Positions 7,365 through 13,279 of a DNA stretch of 14,618 nt are shown here, piece by piece; within the stretch, counting starts at the first letter, position 1; each line of letters starts with the position of its first letter. This DNA is from DASUUI01 sp964577965 (GTDB lineage Bacteria; Gemmatimonadota; Gemmatimonadetes; Gemmatimonadales; Gemmatimonadaceae): the NCBI GenBank assembly GCA_964577965.1, contig CAZOAT010000064.1, forward strand, positions 1 to 14,618. The letters are read 5' to 3'. Both the position numbers and the translations under genes were made by a program. The notes below the pieces were generated by a model. It was not told the origin of the DNA, searched no databases, and worked only from the letters and a program-made list of their open reading frames with translations.

Positions 7365-7997
7365 ATGGAAGCGGCGTTGATCCGGCCGCTCGGCGAGTCC
7401 GCCATGCTGCTCGAGATCACAGGTACCGCAGCGGTCGAGCGTGCAGCCGTATTGGCGGCGCGACTGCGGACTTCCCCACCGGCGGGCGTGCTGGACGCGG
7501 CGGCAGCGCACGAAGCAGTCGCTGTCTATTTCGATCCGCTGGCCGGCGGTGCTACCCATCTCAGCAGCACCCTGCTGCGCATAGCGACGGAAGACACCGC
7601 TGTCGAGACCGCACCCCCGGCGTCGCATCTGATACCGGTCGTGTACGACGGTGTGGACCTCGACGCGGTCGCCGAACGTACCGGGCTCAATAGAGCGCGT
7701 GTCGCAGAGCTTCATTCGTCGATCGAGTACACCGTTCATGCCGTCGGTTTTGTTCCGGGATTTGCCTACCTCGGCGAGCTTGACGAGCTGCTCCGCATTC
7801 CGCGCAGGGATACGCCGCGCAGGCGCGTACCTGCAGGCGCCGTTGCGATTGCGGGACTGCACACTGCGGTGTATCCGCTGATCACGCCGGGCGGATGGCA
7901 CCTGATCGGACGGACGAACGTGCAGATGTTCGATGCTGCGCGCGCTCCTCCCGCCCTCCTTGCCGCCGGCGACCGAGTGCGGTTCACAGCGGAATGA
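7365..7997 (+). CDS. pxpB: 5-oxoprolinase subunit B (KipI family)
   Basis: A 210-residue protein of the KipI/allophanate-hydrolase subunit 1 fold. After an N-terminal ferredoxin-like region (IRPLGESAMLLEI) it has IPVVYDGVDLDAVAERTGLN, then VHAVGFVPGFAYLGEL, the RRDTPRRRVPAGAVAIAG block, and TAVYPLITPGGWHLIGRTNV ending in FD, all diagnostic. The ATG at 7365 is preferred because it gives the expected MEAALIRPLGESA start just after the pxpA stop. Its TGA overlaps the ATG of pxpC (ATGA at 7994-7997), so the two subunits are translationally coupled, as expected for partners of one complex. KipI in Bacillus was first described as a kinase inhibitor; next to pxpA and pxpC the 5-oxoprolinase role is the better reading. 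Confidence 0.94.
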   Translation: MEAALIRPLGESAMLLEITGTAAVERAAVLAARLRTSPPAGVLDAAAAHEAVAVYFDPLAGGATHLSSTLLRIATEDTAVETAPPASHLIPVVYDGVDLDAVAERTGLNRARVAELHSSIEYTVHAVGFVPGFAYLGELDELLRIPRRDTPRRRVPAGAVAIAGLHTAVYPLITPGGWHLIGRTNVQMFDAARAPPALLAAGDRVRFTAE

Positions 7998-8923
7998 TCG
8001 AGCTGATCAGCGCGCCAGCCTATGCCACAGTGCAGGACGCAGGGCGCGAGGGGTTCCGCGCCAGCGGCGTGCCAAGAGGTGGAGCGATGGATCTGCTGTC
8101 GCTGTCCGCCGGAAACACACTGCTGGGAAACGAGCCGGACGCAGCAGCGATCGAATGGGCGCTGACTGGAGGAATTGTTCGCTTCGGCGACGATACGAAC
8201 TTCGTTCTCACGGGCGCGACGGCCGAGGCACGGATCGGTGATGCGGCTGCAACGCATGGCCGCGTGCTGCACGCGAGGGCGGGGGAGGTCCTCTCAGTCG
8301 AGCGTATCACCGCCGGTCGCTTCCTGTACGTCTGCGTGCGCGGCGGGATCGACGTTCCAATGGCGCTCGGCGGCAGAGGCACGTATCTGCCAGCAGCATT
8401 CGGCGGTCTGGATGGCCGTCGTCTCGCTTCCGGTGACGTTCTCACGCCTGGGCCAATCGAGGCGGGCAGCGAACCGATCCAGCGCGAGCTGCCTCCGGAT
8501 CTTCGTGTGCTGGAGATGCGCGGGCCGCTGGGATTGATTCGCGGACCGCAGGCAGACGCGCTTCCGGCGGCGGAGTGGCGGGCGCTGGCAGATGGGAAAC
8601 TGGTGGTTACACCGCACTCGGATCGCACTGGATACAGGCTCAGCGGACTCCAGACCCGCCACGTAGAGGCTGGCTCGCGAAAGTCACAACCATCGTGTAC
8701 TGGCGCCGTTCAGCTCACACCAGCGGGCGAGCTGATAGTGCTGATGGCCGACGGACCGACAGTGGGTGGATATCCGAAGATCGGCGTAGTAGCGGCGGCG
8801 CACCTGCCGCGCTTAGCGCAGGCGGCTGTCGGTGAACAGCTGAGTTTCCGAACCATCGGGCCTGCGGAAGCTGTCGCGCTGCTGGTCGCGCAGCGTTCCG
8901 CGCTGCAAAGACTCCATACGTGA
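7994..8923 (+). CDS. pxpC: 5-oxoprolinase subunit C (KipA / biotin-dependent carboxyltransferase-like)
   Basis: A 309-residue KipA/allophanate-hydrolase subunit 2 protein. The N-terminal block ISAPAYATVQDAGREGFRAS then GVPRGGAMD, the LYVCVRGGIDVPMALGGRGT block, AFGGLDGRRLASGDVL, and the C-terminal SDRTGYRLSG and VLMADGPTVGGYPKIGVV motifs occur in family order. It completes the ATP-dependent 5-oxoprolinase with PxpA and PxpB. The start overlaps the pxpB stop by four bases. No transporter or regulator of 5-oxoproline use accompanies the operon here, fitting a housekeeping metabolite-repair role. The next gene starts 33 bp later in the same direction. Confidence 0.94.
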   Translation: MIELISAPAYATVQDAGREGFRASGVPRGGAMDLLSLSAGNTLLGNEPDAAAIEWALTGGIVRFGDDTNFVLTGATAEARIGDAAATHGRVLHARAGEVLSVERITAGRFLYVCVRGGIDVPMALGGRGTYLPAAFGGLDGRRLASGDVLTPGPIEAGSEPIQRELPPDLRVLEMRGPLGLIRGPQADALPAAEWRALADGKLVVTPHSDRTGYRLSGLQTRHVEAGSRKSQPSCTGAVQLTPAGELIVLMADGPTVGGYPKIGVVAAAHLPRLAQAAVGEQLSFRTIGPAEAVALLVAQRSALQRLHT

Positions 8924-8949
8924 CGAACCCGGTGTCCACACCCTAGATT
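8920..8949 (+). promoter_or_regulatory. possible promoter for a leaderless YIP1 transcript
   Basis: GTGACG (8920-8925) and TAGATT (8944-8949) are 18 bases apart. The second ends seven bases before the ATG at 8957, so transcription would begin at or next to the start codon. There is no ribosome site before that ATG, which fits leaderless translation. Both boxes are only partial matches. Confidence 0.28.
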
Positions 8950-8956
8950 CGCGCTG

Positions 8957-9688
8957 ATGAGCACCGACGAGCCCCGGGTCGAAGGCAAAGCTGAGTCCGT
9001 GTCTCTCTGGGAGGACTACGTAGACATCTTCTACGCGCCCTCGCAGGTGTTCGCCCGGCGTGAGAACGGCAACTTCTGGATCCCGATGCTGGTGGTCACC
9101 ATCTTCTTCGGGATGTTGTGGCTGGCGAGCGCCCGCGTGCTCGAGCCGGTGTTCGACCTCGAGTGGGACCGCCAGATGCGCCGGATGCTCGAGCGCAACC
9201 CGCAGACTTCCGCCGAGCAGCTCGAGGCGGGGCGCGGGATGGTGAAGCAGTTCCAGGCGCTGTCAGTGATCGTCATCATCCCTGTCACGATTTTCCTCGT
9301 CGGACTCGTGCTGTGGCTGGTCGGGAAGGTGTTCGAGGCTCGGCAGACGCTGCGCTCAGCACTTGTCGTTGCGGGCCTCTCCTACATGCCGCGGGTGCTG
9401 GAGCGGGCTGTCGCGATGGTCGAGGCGATGATTCGCGACGTTTCCACGATAGACGGGCAGAACAGATTGACGTGGGGAGTCGGTCGGTTCCTTGACCCCG
9501 ACGTAGTGCAGCCCACCGTCCTGGCCGTGCTCATGCGGATAGACTTATTCACCATATGGGTGACGGTCCTGCTGGCCATCGGCCTCGCAGTGACCGGAAG
9601 GATCAATCGCCAGCGCGCCGCAGTCGCGGGCGTCCTGATGTGGTTGATCGGTGCAATCCCGACTTTCTTCGCGATGCTGAGGGCCTGA
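8957..9688 (+). CDS. YIP1-family integral membrane protein
   Basis: A 243-residue protein with a soluble acidic start (LWEDYVDIFYAPSQVFARRE, the usual N-terminal motif of bacterial YIP1 proteins) followed by about five hydrophobic segments: FWIPMLVVTIFFGMLWLASA, LSVIVIIPVTIFLVGLVLWL, SALVVAGLSYMPRVL, IDLFTIWVTVLLAIGLAVTG and AAVAGVLMWLIGAIPTFFAM. Between the first two lies a charged loop (QMRRMLERNPQTSAEQLEAG). Bacterial YIP1 proteins are poorly understood and sit in the inner membrane. The start ATG has no evident ribosome site. The stop TGA (9686-9688) abuts the double ATG of the selenoprotein gene, so the two are probably cotranscribed and coupled. Confidence 0.82.
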   Translation: MSTDEPRVEGKAESVSLWEDYVDIFYAPSQVFARRENGNFWIPMLVVTIFFGMLWLASARVLEPVFDLEWDRQMRRMLERNPQTSAEQLEAGRGMVKQFQALSVIVIIPVTIFLVGLVLWLVGKVFEARQTLRSALVVAGLSYMPRVLERAVAMVEAMIRDVSTIDGQNRLTWGVGRFLDPDVVQPTVLAVLMRIDLFTIWVTVLLAIGLAVTGRINRQRAAVAGVLMWLIGAIPTFFAMLRA

Positions 9689-9690
9689 TG

Positions 9691-10278
9691 ATGCACAAAA
9701 CTGGACTGCTGGCAGCCTTCCTTCTCGTGGCTGCGCCCGGCGTCGCCCGCGGGCAGGAAGCGACCACTGAGCCACCCGGGCCGAAAGTGGGCGACATCGC
9801 GCCTGACTTTGCCCTTTCTGCAGCGACACGGTACGGATTGCTCGCGGAACCGTTCCGGCTGTCTGATCACCGGGGCAAGACCGTGGTTCTCGCGTTCTTC
9901 TTCCAGGCTCGAACCCGCGGCTGAACGCTTCAAATGGAGGCGTACCGTGATCAGTACGCCACGCTCTTCAACAACGGCCGCGGAGTCGTAGTAGTGGGGA
10001 TCAGCGCGGACGCAGATACCACCCTGGCGTCGTGGGCACGTGAGCAGGATTTCCCCATGGTGTTCGCCAGCGACAGGGAAGGCGCGGTCGGCACTCTGTA
10101 CGGCTCATTCGACGAAGCGCGCGGCACAGACGACCGTTCACTGTTCGTGGTCGGGCCCGACGGACGCATCGAGCACACTGCGCGGCCGTTCAGGGTTCTA
10201 TCGGCACCAGCGTATGAGGAGCTCGGCGCAGCGATTGACCGACTCGCGCCACAGGTTGCGCCGGAGGACGGCGACTAG
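9691..10278 (+). CDS. exported selenocysteine peroxiredoxin (in-frame TGA read as Sec78)
   Basis: One frame runs from 9691 to 10278, interrupted only by TGA at 9922-9924. Read through, it is a 195-residue AhpC/TSA-type peroxiredoxin: signal peptide MHKTGLLAAFLLVAAPGVAR with cleavage near GQ, then VGDIAPDFALSAATRYG, FRLSDHRGKTVVLAFFF, QARTRG-U-TLQMEAYRDQYA, VVVVGISADADTTLASWARE, FPMVFASDREGAVGTLYGSF, and DDRSLFVVGPDGRIE, whose Arg is the likely conserved active-site Arg. The TGA replaces the peroxidatic Cys of the T-x-x-C motif (T-R-G-U). A SECIS-like hairpin follows at 9939-9960. The downstream half could only restart at ATG 9934, which has no ribosome site and would lack the active site. GAGGG at 9679-9683 favours ATG 9691 over 9688. 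No other cysteine exists in the protein, so it would be a 1-Sec enzyme in the periplasm reducing peroxides with an external thiol donor. A nonsense mutation is the alternative; it is less likely given the exact position and the hairpin. Confidence 0.85.
9939..9960 (+). promoter_or_regulatory. bacterial SECIS-like hairpin
   Basis: GGCGTAC (9939-9945), loop CGTGATCA (9946-9953) and GTACGCC (9954-9960) make a perfect 7-bp stem with an 8-nt loop. The loop begins 21 nt after the TGA, and a G is the second loop base. Published bacterial SECIS criteria as I recall them (UGA to apical loop about 16-37 nt, small loop, G in its first two bases) are met. It would recruit SelB with Sec-tRNA. It lies inside the coding region, as bacterial SECIS elements do. 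Confidence 0.72.
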
Positions 10279-10294
10279 CGACTGGCTAGTCGCC
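10270..10294. terminator. bidirectional hairpin containing both convergent stop codons
   Basis: GGCGACTAG (10270-10278), a 7-nt loop, and CTAGTCGCC (10286-10294) form a perfect 9-bp stem, extendable by GAC/GTC across a one-base bulge. The TAG of the selenoprotein gene lies in one arm and the TAG of the TlpA-like gene in the other. No T-run follows on either strand. It probably terminates or stabilises the ends of both convergent transcripts. Confidence 0.55.
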
Positions 10295-10798
10295 AGTCCT
10301 CAAAGCCCGTCCAACAGAGCCGACGACATCCAGGTCTCCACCCGATCCGGTGAAGACGATCCTTCCGCTTCGGTCCACGACGATTACGTACGATGTCGTC
10401 GCCACGTTGAACTGGTCCACAGCCGTGCCGCGCGCGTCATACACGACATCGTGCTTCATCTCGTGCTGGACCGCGTATCGCCTGGCGCGTTCGAGCGACT
10501 GGTTCGCGGACACGGCGACACCAACGAACTTCACCGACTTTCCGTAGCGGTCGATCGCCGCGCGAAGGCTCGGCATCTGCTGCCGGCACTGGGAGCACCA
10601 CGCGGCAAAGAAATGCAGGACGATCGGGGTCTCGCCGATGTACCTGCCGAGGTCGAGCTGGGTCCCGTCGAGACGGGTGAGCACCACAGCAGGTGCCCTC
10701 TGCTCCCCAGCGCCTGCCTGCTGAGCACCCGCTGGCGCAGCTTCGAACGACGCCGCGGCCAGTGCCAGCGCCGTGGCTCCAATTATCGCGCGATTCAT
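10286..10798 (-). CDS. exported TlpA/ResA-like thioredoxin-fold protein
   Basis: A 170-residue exported thiol-disulfide protein. The signal peptide is MNRAIIGATALALAAASFEA ending APAGA-QQ. The thioredoxin fold follows: LTRLDGTQLDLGRYIGETPI, VLHFFAAWCSQCRQQMPSLR with the redox-active pair WCSQC, FVGVAVSANQSLERARRYAV, and TTSYVIVVDRSGRIVFTGSG. Its ATG overlaps the stop of the upstream CcdA/DsbD-like gene by four bases (10795-10798), so the two are translationally coupled. Proteins of this type take electrons from CcdA/DsbD and reduce disulfides in the periplasm, for example in cytochrome c maturation. No cytochrome gene is visible here; its nearest neighbour converging on the same 8-bp gap is the selenocysteine peroxiredoxin, a plausible client. 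Confidence 0.88.
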   Translation of the reverse strand: MNRAIIGATALALAAASFEAAPAGAQQAGAGEQRAPAVVLTRLDGTQLDLGRYIGETPIVLHFFAAWCSQCRQQMPSLRAAIDRYGKSVKFVGVAVSANQSLERARRYAVQHEMKHDVVYDARGTAVDQFNVATTSYVIVVDRSGRIVFTGSGGDLDVVGSVGRALRTGD

Positions 10799-11508
10799 AT
10801 CAGCAGCATACCCATTTGAATGAAGTAGTACTGGGCCACCCCGATGAGTACTGCCGCAAGCACCCGTTTGATCCAGATCATCCAGATCCCGGAGCGCGGC
10901 AGCCGCGCGACCAGCCCCGTCGAGACCCCGACGGCGATGAGCAGCGTGCACATTCCGAAGGAGAAGACGAACAGATACAGAAAGCCGAGTCCGGCGCTCT
11001 GTGTGGTACTCACCCACGCGAGAACGGCCGCCATCACCGGAGCCGAACAGGGCGCGGCAACCAGGCCGGAGGCGGCACCCATGGCAAAGACGCCGGAAAG
11101 CCTGCCCCCATCCCCGACCGCTGCGGCGCGGGCGATCAGCCGCTGCGGCACCGGTATCGGGATCACGTCGAGCATCATGAGCGCCGCTGCGAGGAGGAGA
11201 TTGCCCATCAGGAAGTACAGCCACGGATTGGTGCTGATCGCCCCGAACAGCGATCCGGTGAGCCCGGCCACCAGCCCAAGGAGCGCGTACACCAGCGCCA
11301 GCCCCAGCACGTACGTGAGCGTGAGCACCAGCGCCCTGGTCCGGCCGCGCTCGCGCACTCCCGCCGTCTGCCCGCCGACCAGCGCCACCGTGATCGGGAT
11401 CATGGGATACACACATGGCGTGAGGCTGGTGAGCACGCCCGCCGCGTACACGATCGGCAGGGCTGCTGCCGGGTTGGTCGAGAGCTGGGCGGTGACGTCG
11501 GGGAGCAC
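10795..11508 (-). CDS. CcdA/DsbD-type membrane thiol electron transporter
   Basis: A 237-residue inner-membrane protein matching the transmembrane (beta) domain of DsbD, without the periplasmic alpha and gamma domains. The first membrane cysteine motif is GVLTSLTPCVYPMIPITVAL, the second GLVAAPCSAPVMAAVLAWV; these two cysteines carry electrons across the membrane from cytoplasmic thioredoxin. About eight hydrophobic segments are present, the last being RVLAAVLIGVAQYYFIQMGM. The start is taken as GTG 11508; AAGGAG at 11526-11521 lies 12 bases upstream, rather far, and no ATG exists in frame before it. The TlpA-like gene overlaps its 3' end and would be its periplasmic partner, replacing the missing gamma domain of DsbD. 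It is divergent from csaA across 128 bp. Confidence 0.9.
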   Translation of the reverse strand: MLPDVTAQLSTNPAAALPIVYAAGVLTSLTPCVYPMIPITVALVGGQTAGVRERGRTRALVLTLTYVLGLALVYALLGLVAGLTGSLFGAISTNPWLYFLMGNLLLAAALMMLDVIPIPVPQRLIARAAAVGDGGRLSGVFAMGAASGLVAAPCSAPVMAAVLAWVSTTQSAGLGFLYLFVFSFGMCTLLIAVGVSTGLVARLPRSGIWMIWIKRVLAAVLIGVAQYYFIQMGMLLI

Positions 11509-11610
11509 GACCGAAGTGTGCTCCTTCGTGGGCAGTCGCGCTACGGCACCGCCTTCAGTGGCTGGCAGCTGGTTCCTCCGCTTGTGCCATCGATGCGGGC
11601 CGATGAGCTT

Positions 11611-11637
11611 TTCACCTTCCCCACCGGAGATGGTGAA
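11611..11637 (+). promoter_or_regulatory. hairpin enclosing the csaA ribosome binding site
   Basis: TTCACC (11611-11616) pairs with GGTGAA (11632-11637), the last A being the first base of the csaA ATG. Inside it TC and CC pair with GA and GG across two mismatches, leaving an ACC loop. The Shine-Dalgarno GGAG (11626-11629) sits in the 3' arm, so folding would hide it. Translation control is only a suggestion. Confidence 0.25.
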
Positions 11638-11999
11638 TGCCGGACCCGCCGAAGGATGAGCAGTCGCGAATGGCCACGTACGACGACTTCGGGCGCATCG
11701 ACATCCGCGTAGGGACGATCATCAGCGCGGAGGAGTTTCCGGAGGCGCGGACGCCGGCTTTCAAGCTGCGGGTCGATTTCGGCCGCTTCGGTGTCAGGCG
11801 CTCGAGCGCACAGATCACGAAGCACTATGCTGCCGCGGACCTGGTCGGGAAGCAGGTTGCATGCGTCGTCAACTTTCCGGTAAAGCGGATTGCCGGGTAC
11901 GCGTCGGAGGTGCTGGTGCTCGGCGCGGTTCCCGCCCCGGGGGATGTCGTTCTGCTTCACCCGGAGCGGCCGGTGCCCGACGGAGCCACTGTGGCTTAA
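11637..11999 (+). CDS. csaA: CsaA-like chaperone / tRNA-binding-domain protein
   Basis: A small OB-fold protein of the CsaA family, related to the C-terminal tRNA-binding domain of methionyl-tRNA synthetase. Family blocks are all present: YDDFGRIDIRVGTIISAEEF, PEARTPAFKLRVDFG, RRSSAQITKHYAAADLVGKQ, VACVVNFPVKRIAGYASEVL and the end HPERPVPDGA. CsaA forms dimers, and has been linked to protein export and tRNA binding. Two starts are possible. ATG 11637 has GGAG seven bases upstream and gives 120 residues. ATG 11670 gives MATYDDF, the usual family N-terminus (109 residues), but lacks a good ribosome site. I report the first on the strength of the ribosome site. It stands alone, divergent from the CcdA-like gene and convergent with the pilT-pilC pair. 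Confidence 0.9.
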   Translation: MPDPPKDEQSRMATYDDFGRIDIRVGTIISAEEFPEARTPAFKLRVDFGRFGVRRSSAQITKHYAAADLVGKQVACVVNFPVKRIAGYASEVLVLGAVPAPGDVVLLHPERPVPDGATVA

Positions 12000-12013
12000 T
12001 CCGCGGAGGCTCA

Positions 12014-12049
12014 AACAAAAGGGCGGCCCCTGCGGGACCGCCCCTTGTT
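12014..12049. terminator. strong bidirectional intrinsic terminator
   Basis: GGGCGG (12021-12026) pairs with CCGCCC (12038-12043), with CCC/GGG inside around a TGC loop, and the outer AACAA/TTGTT extends the stem. For transcripts coming from pilC (minus strand) the hairpin is followed by TTTTGTTTG, a proper U-rich tail; for csaA the tail is the weaker CTTGTTCC. It sits 15-70 bases after both stop codons. Confidence 0.85.
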
Positions 12050-12067
12050 CCATGCACCTGCCGAGTG

Positions 12068-13261
12068 TTACTGGACCGCGTTGACCATGTCGAAGATCGG
12101 CAGGTACATCGCCATGATCATTCCACCGACTGCGACACCCAGGAAGATGATCATTATCGGTTCCAGCAGCGACAGCAGTCCGCTCACCGCCACGTCGACC
12201 TCGTCGTCGTAGAAGTCCGCGATCTTCTGCAGCATCTCGTCGAGATTACCGGTCGATTCACCGACGGAGATCATTGAGGTGACCATCGGCGGGAACACGC
12301 CGGATTTCGCTAGCGGACCGGCAATGGTCTCACCACCGGCGATCGACGAGCGCGAAGCCATGATCGCGTCCTGAACCACCCGGTTGCCGGCGGTCTTGGC
12401 CGTAATCTCGAGACCCTCGAGGATGCTTACGCCCGAGCTGATCAGCGTGCCCAGCGTGCGGGTGAAGCGGGACACTGCGGACTTCCGCAGCACGTCACCA
12501 AGAACCGGGATCCGCAACAGCATGCGATCTATTCTCAGCTTGCCGCCCGGTGTCCCATAGTACCGCTTCACCCCCAAAGCCGCGGCGACGATGGATCCCG
12601 CGATCATCCACCAGTAGGCCTGCAGCATCTGGGACGCGCCGATCACAATGCGTGTGGGCAGCGGCAGCTCGAGGTTCACCGAAGCGAACATCTCCTCGAA
12701 GGTCGGAATTACGAAGATGAGCATGATGACCACAGCAAGCACCGCGACCATCAGAATGACCGAAGGATAGATCATGGCGCTCTTCACCTTGCGGACGAGC
12801 GCCTCGGTCTTCTCCAGGAACAAGGCAAGTCGATTGAGAATCGTATCCAGGATACCGCCTGCTTCACCAGCGGCAACCATGTTCACGTACAACGTGCTGA
12901 ACGCCCGCGGATGCTTCGACAGCGCGTCCGCCACCGTGTGGCCTGACTCCACGTCGAAGAGCACTTGACGCACGATGCTTACGAGCGCCTTGTTCTCGGT
13001 CTGCTTCGCAAGAATGTCGAGGGCCTGCACCAGCGGCAGACCCGCACCGATCATCGTCGCGAACTGCCGCGTAAAAATCACGGTGTCGCGCATCTTGATC
13101 GCACCCTTCTTGGGGCCCTTCTTGCCTTCTTCCGTGATCTTTACGATCGCGAGCCGCTGCCGCCTGAGCTGCGTGATTGCGGCGTCGCGAGTCGGAGCCT
13201 CTACGGCTGAGCTCTTGAGGTCGCCCGTCGTAGTGCGGGCAGTATATGTGAAAAGAGGCAT
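12068..13261 (-). CDS. pilC: type IV pilus / type II secretion inner-membrane platform protein (PilC/GspF)
   Basis: A 397-residue protein of normal family length with two T2SF domains. The N-terminal region starts MPLFTYTARTTTGDLKSSAV and has the usual AITQLRRQRLAIVKI. The first T2SF domain runs about 70-190 (FTRQFATMIGAGLPLVQALD, then MVAAGEAGGILDTILNRLAL) and ends in the helix SVILMVAVLAVVIMLIFVIP; the second runs about 270-390 (FTRTLGTLISSGVSILEGLE, MISVGESTGNLDEMLQKIAD) with the last helix EPIMIIFLGVAVGGMIMAMY. The paired E-x-G-x-L-D motifs are diagnostic. It anchors the pilus motor ATPases in the inner membrane. The ATG at 13261 has AGGAG 11 bases upstream. It follows pilT by 18 bp on the same strand and ends before a strong terminator, so it is the last gene of a pilus operon. 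Confidence 0.95.
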   Translation of the reverse strand: MPLFTYTARTTTGDLKSSAVEAPTRDAAITQLRRQRLAIVKITEEGKKGPKKGAIKMRDTVIFTRQFATMIGAGLPLVQALDILAKQTENKALVSIVRQVLFDVESGHTVADALSKHPRAFSTLYVNMVAAGEAGGILDTILNRLALFLEKTEALVRKVKSAMIYPSVILMVAVLAVVIMLIFVIPTFEEMFASVNLELPLPTRIVIGASQMLQAYWWMIAGSIVAAALGVKRYYGTPGGKLRIDRMLLRIPVLGDVLRKSAVSRFTRTLGTLISSGVSILEGLEITAKTAGNRVVQDAIMASRSSIAGGETIAGPLAKSGVFPPMVTSMISVGESTGNLDEMLQKIADFYDDEVDVAVSGLLSLLEPIMIIFLGVAVGGMIMAMYLPIFDMVNAVQ

Positions 13262-13279
13262 TCTGCTGTGAGTCTCCTG

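Noticed and set aside
9922..9924. TGA as an ordinary nonsense mutation giving a peroxiredoxin pseudogene
   Set aside because: It cannot be fully excluded, but the stop is at the one residue where Cys/Sec exchange is expected, there is a SECIS-like hairpin at the right distance, and the rest of the frame is intact.
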